From assembly GCA_965116445.1 (NCBI GenBank), contig OZ220688.1, forward strand, positions 3,224,001 to 3,288,000: a stretch of 64,000 nucleotides of DNA. The letters are read 5' to 3'. The DNA comes from Multivorans sp965116445. GTDB taxonomy: Bacteria; Acidobacteriota; Thermoanaerobaculia; Multivoradales; Multivoraceae. Shown here in pieces: positions 1-7,701 of this stretch. Under the pieces are notes generated by a model. It was not told the origin of the DNA and did no database searches. It was given only the letters and a program-made list of their open reading frames with translations. The position numbers and the translations under genes are program-made. Numbering within the stretch: the stretch's first letter is position 1; the number at the start of each line of letters is the position of its first letter.

Positions 1-1347
1 CTTCTCGCCGACCGGGATCACAGCGGCAAGAAGCGGGCGGAGGTCACCCAGCTGCGCGGCGATACGCGGCTGGTCGCCGAGGTCGCCGACTCCCTCGACT
101 TCGAGCACCGCTACCGGAGCGCGGTCCTCGCCTGGGCACCCGAGGACCGCCCTACCGACGAACAGATCGAGGAGGCGCTCGATCACTTCGAGCGCGTCTC
201 CTGGGCCGGTCTCGACCCGGACCGCTACGCCTGGTCGGCCGTGCTCCACCGCGACGAGGACGGCGGCGCGCACGTCCATGTCCTTGTCGCCCGCGTGGAA
301 CTCGAGACCGGCAAGAGCCACAACATCGCGCCGCCCGGCTGGGAGAGGACCTACGGCCTGCTAGAGCGGGCGCTGAACCACGAACACGGCTGGGCGCGGC
401 CGAACGATCCGGACCGCGCCCGCACGACCCGTCCGGGCCGGTTCCCGGCCGACGTCGCCGACCGCGACGCCATCGACGGCTACCTGCGCCAGCGGGTCGC
501 CGCCGGCCTCGTCCAAGACCGGGCCGGCGTGGTCGCCGCGTTCGAAGAGGCCGGCTACGAGGTGCCGCGCCAGGGCAAGAACTACCTCACCGTGGCCCAC
601 CCGGAGACCGGGCAGCGGCTGCGGTTGAAAGGAACCCTCTATGAGCAAGACTTCCAGGCCGCCGAGCTTCGCCGACACGTTGAACGAGCAGGCGGCGAAA
701 GACCACGAGGTGATCGAGGCCTACAGGCGCCAGATGGAGGCAGTGGTGCGAGAGCAGCTGCGCGAGTTTGGCGCGAACTTGACGCGGTATGCCAAGGACG
801 AGATCGCGCGAACCGCGTTCGCTATCCAGCGCCACGCCGACCGGAAGCTCGCGGCGCAGTGGATCCGGACCGTGGTGATCGGCCTGGGAATCTGCATGGC
901 CATCTGGTCGAGTCTCTGGGCGGTCGGGCGGTGGCAGCAGAGCCAGATCAACGAGAAACTCGACAGCCTGGAGTACCTCGACCGGCTGATCGACGATCGG
1001 AATCGGACGCTCAACGAACTGAGCCAGGAGGTGGAGTAGACGATGACCGAACTGGAGCGCTTGTTCGCCGCATCCTTGAAGAGGCTCGACGAAGAGCACG
1101 CCGCATCCGTCGCGCGCTTGAGCGCGTCCGTCTCGCGGTTGAACGGTCGGGTCGACGCTTTGCAGAGCGACTATCAACAGCTCGTGGGCGAGTACGAGAA
1201 GCTGGCGTCCGCGTACATGCTGCTCGAAGCCGACATGAACGCAATCGTCCAGGCGTCGAGCGGACGGTGAACCTGCTCCGGGAGATCGCCGGGGATGACC
1301 GAGCCCGAGAGCGTGACCGGGAACGCGGCTTCGAGTTGGAGCGGTGA
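1..1347 (+). CDS. Relaxase/mobilisation nuclease, 5' end outside window
   Basis: The reading frame is open from base 1 to a TGA at 1345-1347, so only the C-terminal 448 residues are visible and the start lies to the left. About 95 residues into the visible part is a histidine cluster, AHVHVLVARV, followed by TGKSHNIAPPGW. This is the metal-binding HxH region of MOB-type relaxases, which nick DNA at an origin of transfer. The catalytic tyrosine would be upstream and is not seen. The C-terminal half is arginine-rich and low in complexity. It overlaps two genes in another frame (641-1270), which explains the unusual composition. It marks the region as a mobilisable or integrated element; no integrase is visible. 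The relaxase call is secure at family level, but the subfamily is not assigned. Confidence 0.8.
   Translation, partial: LLADRDHSGKKRAEVTQLRGDTRLVAEVADSLDFEHRYRSAVLAWAPEDRPTDEQIEEALDHFERVSWAGLDPDRYAWSAVLHRDEDGGAHVHVLVARVELETGKSHNIAPPGWERTYGLLERALNHEHGWARPNDPDRARTTRPGRFPADVADRDAIDGYLRQRVAAGLVQDRAGVVAAFEEAGYEVPRQGKNYLTVAHPETGQRLRLKGTLYEQDFQAAELRRHVERAGGERPRGDRGLQAPDGGSGARAAARVWRELDAVCQGRDRANRVRYPAPRRPEARGAVDPDRGDRPGNLHGHLVESLGGRAVAAEPDQRETRQPGVPRPADRRSESDAQRTEPGGGVDDDRTGALVRRILEEARRRARRIRRALERVRLAVERSGRRFAERLSTARGRVREAGVRVHAARSRHERNRPGVERTVNLLREIAGDDRARERDRERGFELER
641..1039 (+). CDS. MbeB-like mobilisation protein nested in the relaxase gene
   Basis: A 132-aa ORF in frame +2 lies wholly inside the relaxase gene, which is read in frame +1. 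The ATG at 641 is preceded by a Shine-Dalgarno-like GAAAGGA about 8 nt upstream. The protein begins with a polar helical region rich in Q, E and R. A single hydrophobic segment, roughly residues 87-103 (VVIGLGICMAIWSSLWA), follows, and then a short charged coiled coil. This matches the layout of MbeB-type mobilisation proteins, which are membrane-linked helpers of the relaxosome. In ColE1, mbeB and mbeD are likewise nested in the relaxase gene mbeA, so position and order support the assignment. Similarity was judged by eye only. Confidence 0.6.
   Translation: MSKTSRPPSFADTLNEQAAKDHEVIEAYRRQMEAVVREQLREFGANLTRYAKDEIARTAFAIQRHADRKLAAQWIRTVVIGLGICMAIWSSLWAVGRWQQSQINEKLDSLEYLDRLIDDRNRTLNELSQEVE
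1043..1270 (+). CDS. MbeD-like coiled-coil mobilisation protein
   Basis: A 75-aa ORF starts 3 nt after the MbeB-like stop, with a strong AGGAGG at about 1026-1031. The whole product reads as one amphipathic helix: MTELERLFAASLKRL is followed by heptad-like L/V spacing up to residue 65. MbeD/MobD proteins are short coiled coils that begin with a very similar MTELE segment and take part in plasmid mobilisation and entry exclusion. The gene overlaps the relaxase frame as in ColE1. Its tight spacing to the preceding gene implies coupled translation. It could also be an unrelated coiled-coil protein, but the neighbours make MbeD the best reading. Confidence 0.55.
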   Translation: MTELERLFAASLKRLDEEHAASVARLSASVSRLNGRVDALQSDYQQLVGEYEKLASAYMLLEADMNAIVQASSGR

Positions 1348-1348
1348 C

Positions 1349-1663
1349 ATGGGAGACGACACCATGACCAACACGGACCACCTCACATCCGTAGGCGCTG
1401 GCTGCACTCCGGTGGCGGACCTCACGGCCTGGGCCGAGGCCCAGTTCGCTACGGCGTTCGACCAAGCGATCGCCACCGGCCGGGCGCTAGCCCCGATCGA
1501 GGTCCTGCACGCCTTCGGCGTTCTGGAGTGTGACGACGAGTCGGCCGACTGGCTCGGCCGCCCGGATTTGGCCCTGGTCGACCAGGCGGTGGGCGGCCAT
1601 CCGGTGACACGGTCCAGGGCGACGCCGACGAGTGGTAGCGACACTGGCGGGGGCCGGGTTTAG
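1349..1663 (+). CDS. Hypothetical small acidic protein
   Basis: This ORF encodes 104 aa from the ATG at 1349; a second ATG at 1364 has a GGGAG about 9 nt upstream and is an equally good start. It begins 2 nt after the relaxase stop. The product is acidic, has no membrane segment or cysteine-rich motif, and shows a probable helical middle (LTAWAEAQFATAFDQAIATGRALAPIE, given here as an outline of residues about 29-55). No family is recognised. Its position directly behind the mobilisation genes suggests it belongs to the same element. Confidence 0.4.
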   Translation: MGDDTMTNTDHLTSVGAGCTPVADLTAWAEAQFATAFDQAIATGRALAPIEVLHAFGVLECDDESADWLGRPDLALVDQAVGGHPVTRSRATPTSGSDTGGGRV

Positions 1664-1676
1664 GGTGAGCGAGAAG

Positions 1677-2159
1677 ATGAACCTAGGCCGGTGGATTGAG
1701 AGGATCTACACCGAAGGCGGCTTTGAGAGGAATCTCGCCACAAGCGTTGCTGGAGTCGTGGGCCTGCTCATCTATCTGCAACTCGACGACAGCGTGACGG
1801 CGGCCTTCGCTGCCCTCATCGCCTTTCCTCTCGTCAAGATCGTCGCCGCTCCGATTCGATCCCGGTGGATTCGGTCGCAAGAACGCCGTCGGAGCCAGGA
1901 CGCGATCAGGGATCTCTTCGACAGTCTCGGCTCGGAAGAGCGGGCCGTGGTTCAGGCATTTGTGTGGCATGGGGGTGTCGCCGTCGCTTGGGGGGAGAGC
2001 GACCGTTTCGGGCAGTTCTCGGTTACCGGCGTTGAGTCGTTGAGCAACAGAGGCCTGCTCCGCTCGAGCTTTACCGAGGACGGGATGGCAGAGACGTTCG
2101 TCCTAGATACCGAGTTGTTCGACTACGCGCGGACGGTGCTGCCTGCCGTTCCATTCTAG
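1677..2159 (+). CDS. Hypothetical two-helix membrane protein, possibly superinfection-exclusion type
   Basis: The ORF gives 160 aa from the ATG at 1677; a GTG at 1665, 1 nt after the previous stop, is an alternative start. Two hydrophobic stretches lie near residues 20-33 and 38-55. A basic linker follows, and then a soluble domain that begins with a segment of the form LFDSLGSEERAVVQAFV. A membrane anchor followed by such a winged-helix-like domain resembles SieB-type superinfection exclusion proteins, but the similarity is weak and was judged by eye. It sits between mobilisation genes and a CBASS operon, where exclusion or defence proteins are common. Confidence 0.4.
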   Translation: MNLGRWIERIYTEGGFERNLATSVAGVVGLLIYLQLDDSVTAAFAALIAFPLVKIVAAPIRSRWIRSQERRRSQDAIRDLFDSLGSEERAVVQAFVWHGGVAVAWGESDRFGQFSVTGVESLSNRGLLRSSFTEDGMAETFVLDTELFDYARTVLPAVPF

Positions 2160-2682
2160 CTCTGGATTCTACTTCGGGAGAGCGGTGCTTCGTTTCAAGT
2201 TGTTCACCGTAGATGCCTCCTCCTCCACCGGTTTCCGCAGTCCCTCCGCTAACACCCTCCGCGCCCCCTGGGTGGCCGCGAATTCGTGACCCTCGCCGCA
2301 GACGCCCTCATCGTTGGCCGCAGAACTGGCCCGTGCGGGTCTACTTCGGCGCCTGACGGCCTATTCGTGGCCGAACGCCCAGACGTCCGGCACCGCCGAA
2401 CGGCCGGCAGGAGCGGGTCTAGGTGGCGCGGTCGCATCCGGCCTGTTGTTACTCGCTTCCATCTCGGAGCGGTGACTCCCGGCAAGAGATGACGCCAGCG
2501 CGAAGGCCGCTAAATCGGGGTGGCTTCTAGCCAGCCAGGAATCGGCGACTCACATAGGGTTCTTTTGGCGTAGAGTCGCGGCCCCAAACAGCCCGCAGGA
2601 CTGCGGAGGGTGTCTGCCATTGTCCGGGAGATGGAACGCACCGCCGCCCCTCGTGCAGCCCGAGCAGGAGGAAGGAAGAACC
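2160..2682. other. Gap between mobilisation genes and CBASS operon
   Basis: No convincing gene is seen on either strand; the short ORFs here are arginine- and proline-rich shadows. The promoter of the CBASS operon should lie in the right half. An AGGAGG-GAAGGA-like purine tract ends about 4 nt before the CD-NTase start codon. Confidence 0.35.
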
Positions 2683-3648
2683 ATGGCCCGCCACCACGTC
2701 GACCACCGCGAGATCGTTCGGTTTGCCCAGCACCGCGTCAACCTGCCGCGGGAGAAGGAACAGATGTACGGGGCGCAAGCAGGCCGGCTGCGGGAACGGC
2801 TGGAGAGCTACCTGTCCGAGAACCCTGATTTCACGCTGCGCAAGATGCTCTTGTCCGGAAGCTTGGCAAAGGGGACGGCACTCAGATCCCTCAACGACAT
2901 AGACGTGGCCTGCTACATCTCCGGCGCGGATGCACCGTCGGAGGTGGCGAAACTGATCGAGTACCTAGCGAGGAGGCTCCAGACCGCGTTCCCGAACTTG
3001 AAGCCCGACCAGGTGCAACGGCAGACTTACAGCGTGAAGGTGTCGTTCCGCGGCACCGGGCTGGATGTGGATGTAGTTCCGATCCTCTACGCCGGCGACG
3101 CCGATTGGTACGGCAACCTAGTCAGTCAGGACGACGGCTCATACCTCAAGACCAGTATCCCTCGTCACCTGGAGTTCGCGAAGAAGCGCAAGGCAGCGCA
3201 GCCTCAGGACTTCGTCCAGGTGGTGCGCCTGATCAAGTTCTGGGTGGGGAACCTGAAGCGAGAGGACCCCACCTTCCGATTCAAGTCGTTCATGGTCGAG
3301 ATGATCCTCTCGCGCCTCTGCGACCAGAACTTGGACTTTTCCGACTATCCGGAGGCGCTGCAGCACTTCTTCACGTACGTTGCCCGAAGTCACCTACGCG
3401 AGAGAATCGTCTTCACGGACTACTACCCCGCGAGCAAGGTGGGGACGTTCGCCGAACCGGTGCAGATCATCGACCCGGTCAACGGGGAGAACAACGTCGC
3501 GCGGCTCTACACCGACAGCCAGGCGGACGCTATCGTCGGCGCCGCGTCGGACGCCGGCGACGCCGTCGATGCTGCGCTAGAGGCACCGACGAAGCAGGAA
3601 ACCCTCCGTTACTGGCGGCGCGTCTTCGGGCCCTCGTTCCATGTCTGA
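2683..3648 (+). CDS. CBASS CD-NTase (cyclic oligonucleotide synthase)
   Basis: The start is the ATG at 2683, preceded by a very strong purine-rich ribosome site; this gives 321 aa. The nucleotidyltransferase core is clear. GS lies at residues 59-60 in LLSGSLAKGTALRSLNDIDV. The paired metal ligands are D72 and D74, and a further acidic pair sits near 128-130 (GLDVDVVPI). These are the features of cGAS/DncV-like enzymes, which make cyclic di- or trinucleotides from NTPs when phage infection is sensed. A helical OAS1-like C-terminal domain follows. The gene is the first of four tightly spaced genes, with HORMA, TRIP13-like and TIR-SAVED genes behind it, so it is the synthase of a type III CBASS. 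The nucleotide made cannot be read from sequence; SAVED partners often bind cyclic trinucleotides. Confidence 0.93.
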   Translation: MARHHVDHREIVRFAQHRVNLPREKEQMYGAQAGRLRERLESYLSENPDFTLRKMLLSGSLAKGTALRSLNDIDVACYISGADAPSEVAKLIEYLARRLQTAFPNLKPDQVQRQTYSVKVSFRGTGLDVDVVPILYAGDADWYGNLVSQDDGSYLKTSIPRHLEFAKKRKAAQPQDFVQVVRLIKFWVGNLKREDPTFRFKSFMVEMILSRLCDQNLDFSDYPEALQHFFTYVARSHLRERIVFTDYYPASKVGTFAEPVQIIDPVNGENNVARLYTDSQADAIVGAASDAGDAVDAALEAPTKQETLRYWRRVFGPSFHV

Positions 3649-3660
3649 GGGAGAAGAACC

Positions 3661-4176
3661 ATGAGCAGCACATACACATATACGGCCAGCCAGACTTTCA
3701 CGCGCGTGCATGCCAAGAAGATCTCGTACCGGGTCGCCACCGACCTGAAGCGGATGCAGAGGCTGTACGGGAAACCGACGGACACGGAGATCCGACACTA
3801 CGATGACGAACTCGTTGAGTTTCTGACGGCGGGGTTCCTGGAGAAGGTGTCGTACGGTTTCAGGCGCGGCGATAACTGGATTGAGCCTAGCCTTCACTAC
3901 ACCGCTTTCGAGCTCGCCAAACCGGATTCCGGCGACGACCCGGGGCGCGTCCCAGCAGGCGCGAACATCACCGGTGCATCTTTCTACAGTTTCATGATCT
4001 ACTCGAGTGCGTGGGGTGCGCTTACCGCCGCCCAGCGAGCGGCGTTCGAGAAGAGCCTCCCGTTCCAGCGCGGAGACGCCCGAGAACCAGGTGTCGACGG
4101 CTACCTGCAGCAGGATCTCGCCTACTCCGCAGGTGGCCGCGGGCTACAACGGGCTACGGTGAGGAGTTGGGGATGA
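3661..4176 (+). CDS. cap7: Bacterial HORMA-domain CBASS regulator
   Basis: This 171-aa protein starts at 3661 with GAGGGAGAAG just upstream. It opens with YTYTASQTFTRVHAKKISYRVATDLK and continues RMQRLYGKPTD. That pattern is typical of the bacterial HORMA family found beside CD-NTases (only short parts are quoted; the motif spans residues about 4-40). In type III CBASS the closed HORMA protein binds and activates the CD-NTase, and the TRIP13-like ATPase unfolds it to reset the system. The C-terminus overlaps the next gene by an ATGA, so the regulator and its remodeller are translationally coupled. Only one HORMA gene is present; some type III systems have two. Confidence 0.85.
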   Translation: MSSTYTYTASQTFTRVHAKKISYRVATDLKRMQRLYGKPTDTEIRHYDDELVEFLTAGFLEKVSYGFRRGDNWIEPSLHYTAFELAKPDSGDDPGRVPAGANITGASFYSFMIYSSAWGALTAAQRAAFEKSLPFQRGDAREPGVDGYLQQDLAYSAGGRGLQRATVRSWG

Positions 4177-5147
4177 TGGAGCCAGTGGAAACGGAGGGCC
4201 TGTTCGAACTACCTCTGACATACCCTGACTCGGACGCGAAGGAGCGCCTGGACAGCTTGGTTGGTCTCGACGACCACAAGGAGCGGCTGTGCAAAACGCT
4301 GACGCTCCTTGTGGTACCGAGGGCACTGCGGGACTGGGCCGACCGGTTCCACGATGGTGCATTGAGCCTGGTCAATACCGTACTGGCCAGACCGCCGCTC
4401 GTGGTCCTTGCCGGGGACGTAGGCTGCGGGAAGACGGCGCTGGCCGAGTCGATCGCGGATCCGGTGGCGCGCGAACAGGACATCGGCATTACGCTGTTCC
4501 CGCTGAGTTTGTCGGCACGGGGCAAAGGAGCGGTTGGCGAAATGACGCAGCTCTTGTCCGCAGCCTTCGACCGTACGTACACCGAGGCCTCGAAAGTTGC
4601 CGCCGACGCCAGCGGGCCTGCGCGCGGTGCCGTGATCCTCTTGATCGACGAGGCGGATGCGCTGGCGCAGTCGCGCGAGGCCGCACAGATGCACCACGAG
4701 GACCGCGCTGGTGTCAACGCGCTTATTCGGGGCGTCGACCGCTTGGTCAAGGCGCGACTGCCGGTAGCGGTCATCATGTGCACCAACAGGCCCGACGCCC
4801 TCGACCCGGCCGTGCAGCGCCGTGCGGCTGACATCCTCGACTTCAATCGACCCGATTGGGACCAACGTGAAGCGGTGCTCGCTGCACCGCTCCGAGAACT
4901 CGGGCTTTGTGATGCCACTATCGAGGCAATCGTCGAGACCACCGGTTCAGCGGATGGTGGCGGAAGTGTCCCCAGTGACTACGGATTCACATTCTCGGAC
5001 CTCACTCAGCGGCTGCTGCCGAGGATCGTGCTCCGCGCCTTCCCGTCGAGTCCGGTAGAGGCCGAAGCGGCACTGGAGATCGCTCGCAGTATGCGTCCGA
5101 CGCGACCGTTCGGCGAAGCGGGGCGCGGAGGAGGAGCCGTAGCGTGA
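4173..5147 (+). CDS. cap6: TRIP13/Pch2-like AAA+ ATPase of CBASS
   Basis: The start was placed at the ATG at 4173, which overlaps the HORMA stop as ATGA; this gives 324 aa. A longer upstream frame exists but only re-reads the HORMA gene. AAA+ motifs are all present: Walker A GDVGCGKT (81-88), Walker B ILLIDEAD (155-162), sensor-1 Asn near 205 in MCTNRPDAL, and paired arginines near 216-217 as candidate arginine fingers. TRIP13-type ATPases pull the N-terminus of HORMA proteins to open them, which here would switch off the CD-NTase. Its position between the HORMA and effector genes is standard for type III CBASS. Confidence 0.88.
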   Translation: MMEPVETEGLFELPLTYPDSDAKERLDSLVGLDDHKERLCKTLTLLVVPRALRDWADRFHDGALSLVNTVLARPPLVVLAGDVGCGKTALAESIADPVAREQDIGITLFPLSLSARGKGAVGEMTQLLSAAFDRTYTEASKVAADASGPARGAVILLIDEADALAQSREAAQMHHEDRAGVNALIRGVDRLVKARLPVAVIMCTNRPDALDPAVQRRAADILDFNRPDWDQREAVLAAPLRELGLCDATIEAIVETTGSADGGGSVPSDYGFTFSDLTQRLLPRIVLRAFPSSPVEAEAALEIARSMRPTRPFGEAGRGGGAVA

Positions 5148-6391
5148 CGGACCCGACCGGGAGTGCGTTCATTTCGTACCGGCGATCCCCGGCCCGTCCG
5201 GCCGGGGACAACGAGGCCGCATTGGTACGCGACGCGCTTCGGCGCGTTGGTGTACCGACGTGGCGAGATCTGGACGACCTCGAGCACGAGCCGACTGAGG
5301 AAGCGCTTGTTGCCGCAATCAATGATCCATCGCTTGCGGGTGCCGTCCTGCTGATCTCGCCGGAGGTGGAGGAGTCGCCCATGGTGCGCCGGGTCGAGGC
5401 TCTTCGGATCTTCCGCCGGCACGCCAAGTGCGACGGTTTTTGGGTGCTCCCGGTTCTGGTCGGCCTTGACTACGCCCAGGCGGACTCCGTGCTGGGGGCG
5501 CCGGCGGGCTTTCAGAAGCTGGACCGATGGAAGATGCATAGGACGGCGGGCGACACGCTCACGTCGGCGGACGGGAGGGCCATAGCCCGCCGAGCGGTCG
5601 AAGCGCGCCTGCGGGCGATTCTGAAGGCGCACGGCGACGGAAGCTTGTCCATCGGCGTGTTCGCGCGTCGGCCACCGGGAGACACTCAGAGTCTCACACA
5701 TGATTTCTCGGCGCAGTTCAATGGCCGAGCGGTGGCTGAAGGGGCATACGCGGACTTTGAGAACGCGTTGTTGGACGGGGCTAGTCGCGTGTTGGCGGCC
5801 TCTCCAAGTCCGCGTCTTCTTGGCCGAGGCATGGCACCGCTGCCGTTGGGAGTGTTGGTGGGCGCTGTGTACTCGGCGAGAGCGGGATTCCAGTTGGAGT
5901 GGGTTCAGCCTGTCGAGGGGAGCGAGCCCCAGCATTGGTCTTTCGACCTGCCAAGCGGCGTTCCGGCAATCGAGAGCCGGGTTGTGCACGGCGACCCGGC
6001 GTCGGAGGAGCTGGTCTTGGCGGTAGGCGTATCGGCGGACATCGAGTCGGCCGTCGCGGAGTGCTTGGAAGCCCAGGGACTGGAACCCCGAGCTTGCGTG
6101 CACTGCGCACCGGTGACAGGGTCGTACATGCCGGGCCGGGTCCTGACGCCCGAAGAGGGCGTGGGCTTCGTGCTGTCGGCGGTCCAGAAGATGCGGGAGG
6201 TCCGGGACGACCTCGGTATGCAACGGTCGAACCTGCACCTGTTCCTTGCGTGCCCGTTGGCGATGGCGGTCCTAGTTGGACAGAAGCTGAACACGTTCTC
6301 GGCTAGTCACCTCTATGAGCATGATCCGGGAAAGCGCCCGTCGTACCGGCGGGTACATACACTTGAGGCATCGAGTCTCGCGTATGCGTAG
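5144..6391 (+). CDS. TIR-SAVED CBASS effector
   Basis: A GTG at 5144 overlaps the ATPase stop (GTGA) and follows a GGAGGAGGAG tract, giving 415 aa. Residues about 6-130 are a TIR domain: GSAFISYRRS is the first strand and loop, and a later glutamate in the SPMVRRVEAL segment is a candidate catalytic residue. The C-terminal half (about 200-415) fits a SAVED sensor, ending in SNLHLFLACPLAMAVLVGQ, where such domains carry a conserved strand and helix. SAVED binds the cyclic nucleotide and drives filament assembly, so that TIR degrades NAD+ and stops the infected cell. The gene closes the CBASS operon. TIR-SAVED effectors are known mostly with other CBASS types, so its pairing with HORMA and TRIP13 is notable. 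Confidence 0.88.
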   Translation: MTDPTGSAFISYRRSPARPAGDNEAALVRDALRRVGVPTWRDLDDLEHEPTEEALVAAINDPSLAGAVLLISPEVEESPMVRRVEALRIFRRHAKCDGFWVLPVLVGLDYAQADSVLGAPAGFQKLDRWKMHRTAGDTLTSADGRAIARRAVEARLRAILKAHGDGSLSIGVFARRPPGDTQSLTHDFSAQFNGRAVAEGAYADFENALLDGASRVLAASPSPRLLGRGMAPLPLGVLVGAVYSARAGFQLEWVQPVEGSEPQHWSFDLPSGVPAIESRVVHGDPASEELVLAVGVSADIESAVAECLEAQGLEPRACVHCAPVTGSYMPGRVLTPEEGVGFVLSAVQKMREVRDDLGMQRSNLHLFLACPLAMAVLVGQKLNTFSASHLYEHDPGKRPSYRRVHTLEASSLAYA

Positions 6392-6885
6392 GGTGCTGTG
6401 CGCGACTGCTGCACGAGTCGGCCGCCGCAGTCACGTCTGGGGCCGCCCGATGCGCCAGTCGCTGCCTCTTGGCTCCGTTTCGATGAATGTCGTCCCAATG
6501 CATAGCCTCGGTGTGCCCTGAGGTGTGTCAGGCCACGAGCCGCTGGCGAGCAACGCGGTGCGCGCTAGCGTGCGGGACCGGCCGCGATAGGCGTTCGAGG
6601 GACCGACCGGGCATAGCTGCCAGGTAGGGAACGCGCTGTACCTGATTAGAGCGTGGTGCAAGAGCCGCGGCCGTGGCGATCGCCGGATACTGGGACGACT
6701 CCGGAATGGTGGTGTGCTATGCCAAGACTCGGCGACCGGGAGGAGAGCGGTGAGGACGTGCTTTGGCGGAAAGGAGGCGAGGGGAGAGGCCAGGAACTGC
6801 TCACGGGGGTAGAGTCTGCTTTAGGGGCGGCCCAGATGCACGGGCTTTGGCCACAGGTATCTTCGAGAGAGGAGACGGAGAAGAG
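6392..6885. other. Gap between CBASS operon and hicBA
   Basis: No gene is supported. ORFs entering this stretch from the right are out-of-frame extensions of hicB with arginine-, glycine- and serine-rich translations. The hicBA promoter should lie here. A purine-rich GAGACGGAGAAGAG runs directly into the hicB start. Confidence 0.3.
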
Positions 6886-7101
6886 ATGCAGGAGTACAGC
6901 GCGGTCGTCAAACGGGCCGGCGACTGGTGGATCGGCTGGATCGAAGAAGTGCCGGGCGTGAACTGCCAGGAACTGAGCCGCGAGGAGTTGCTGGAGACCT
7001 TGACCATCACTCTGGGCGAGGCGCTGGAGTTCAATCGCCAGGCGGCGCTGGCCGCGGCCGGTGAGGGCTACACGTTGGAGAAGGTCGTCGTCGCTACATG
7101 A
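6886..7101 (+). CDS. hicB: HicB-type antitoxin
   Basis: The in-frame ATG at 6886, directly behind a purine-rich ribosome site, gives 71 aa; upstream extension of the frame has no family features. The sequence EYSAVVKRAGDWWIGWIEEV and the later SREELLETLTITLGEAL match the small partial RNase H-like fold of HicB antitoxins (quoted in pieces, residues 2-21 and 30-46). HicB neutralises HicA and usually represses its own operon. There is no added DNA-binding domain. The order here is hicB then hicA with an ATGA overlap, the reverse of the classical hicAB order but common. Confidence 0.8.
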   Translation: MQEYSAVVKRAGDWWIGWIEEVPGVNCQELSREELLETLTITLGEALEFNRQAALAAAGEGYTLEKVVVAT

Positions 7102-7286
7102 AGCGCAGAGCCCTTCTGCGGCATCTTCGAAGACGGGGCTGCGAGTTGGTGCGCGAGGGGCGACGGCATTCCTGGTGGCGGAACCGAGTTGACGATCGCC
7201 GCAGCGCGATTCCACGGCATACCGAGATCAACCGGATACTGGCGCGGAAGATCTGCTTGGATCTCGGGGTCGAGCCAGTCCCCTGA
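7098..7286 (+). CDS. hicA: HicA-type mRNA interferase toxin
   Basis: This 62-aa product overlaps hicB by ATGA. It has the small dsRBD-like HicA pattern: KRRALLRHLRRRGCELVREG, then the catalytic histidine in GRRHSWWRN, then IPRHTEINRILARKICLDL. HicA cleaves mRNA until bound by HicB. The toxin looks intact, because the His and the flanking basic residues are kept. The pair lies between two defence systems and could stabilise the island or act in defence itself. Confidence 0.82.
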   Translation: MKRRALLRHLRRRGCELVREGRRHSWWRNRVDDRRSAIPRHTEINRILARKICLDLGVEPVP

Positions 7287-7701
7287 GCCGTTGGCCTTGG
7301 TGCCTTCCCGCTGTAGGACCGCGGGATCCGGCGTCCGCTACGGGCCGTCTCACGGGCGTGGCTGCCGCGGCGGAGCGTGGGGGCTGGTCGACCCTGAAGC
7401 CTCACGCTCGGGCCGCCGCCATCCTCCCGTGGTCTGGCCTAAGCATGGCGCCTGAGGGCTGGGTCAGAGTGTGGCACCCTTGGGTGAGACGGTTCTCTAA
7501 ACCACTGCAGAATAAGGACTTACACCGCCGAGAGTCCTAACTCTCGCTCTTGCGTCCTCCTGTTTCGACTGGACGTCGAGGGTCTAGCTCGAGTTCGATC
7601 CGAGATCCCGGGGGCTGGGGACGCAAAAGACGAAGCACACCTGACCGGGGCGGCGAGCGCTGTGTGTCGGGTGCTACCGTCCACCGGACCCTAGCGATCC
7701 A
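7287..7701. other. Gap between hicA and DUF6361 gene, with one short hairpin
   Basis: No gene is supported. A perfect 7-bp inverted repeat, CGAGAGT-ccta-ACTCTCG, lies at 7529-7546; it has no following T-tract, so a terminator role is unlikely. The region should contain the promoter for the right-going defence arm. Confidence 0.35.

Noticed and set aside
587..1465. 292-aa ORF on the minus strand across the mobilisation genes
   Set aside because: It is antisense to the relaxase and MbeB/MbeD-like genes; it lacks a ribosome site and domain features.
7570..7640. GAGTTCGATCC considered as a tRNA T-arm or attachment site
   Set aside because: No acceptor or anticodon stem can be built around it.
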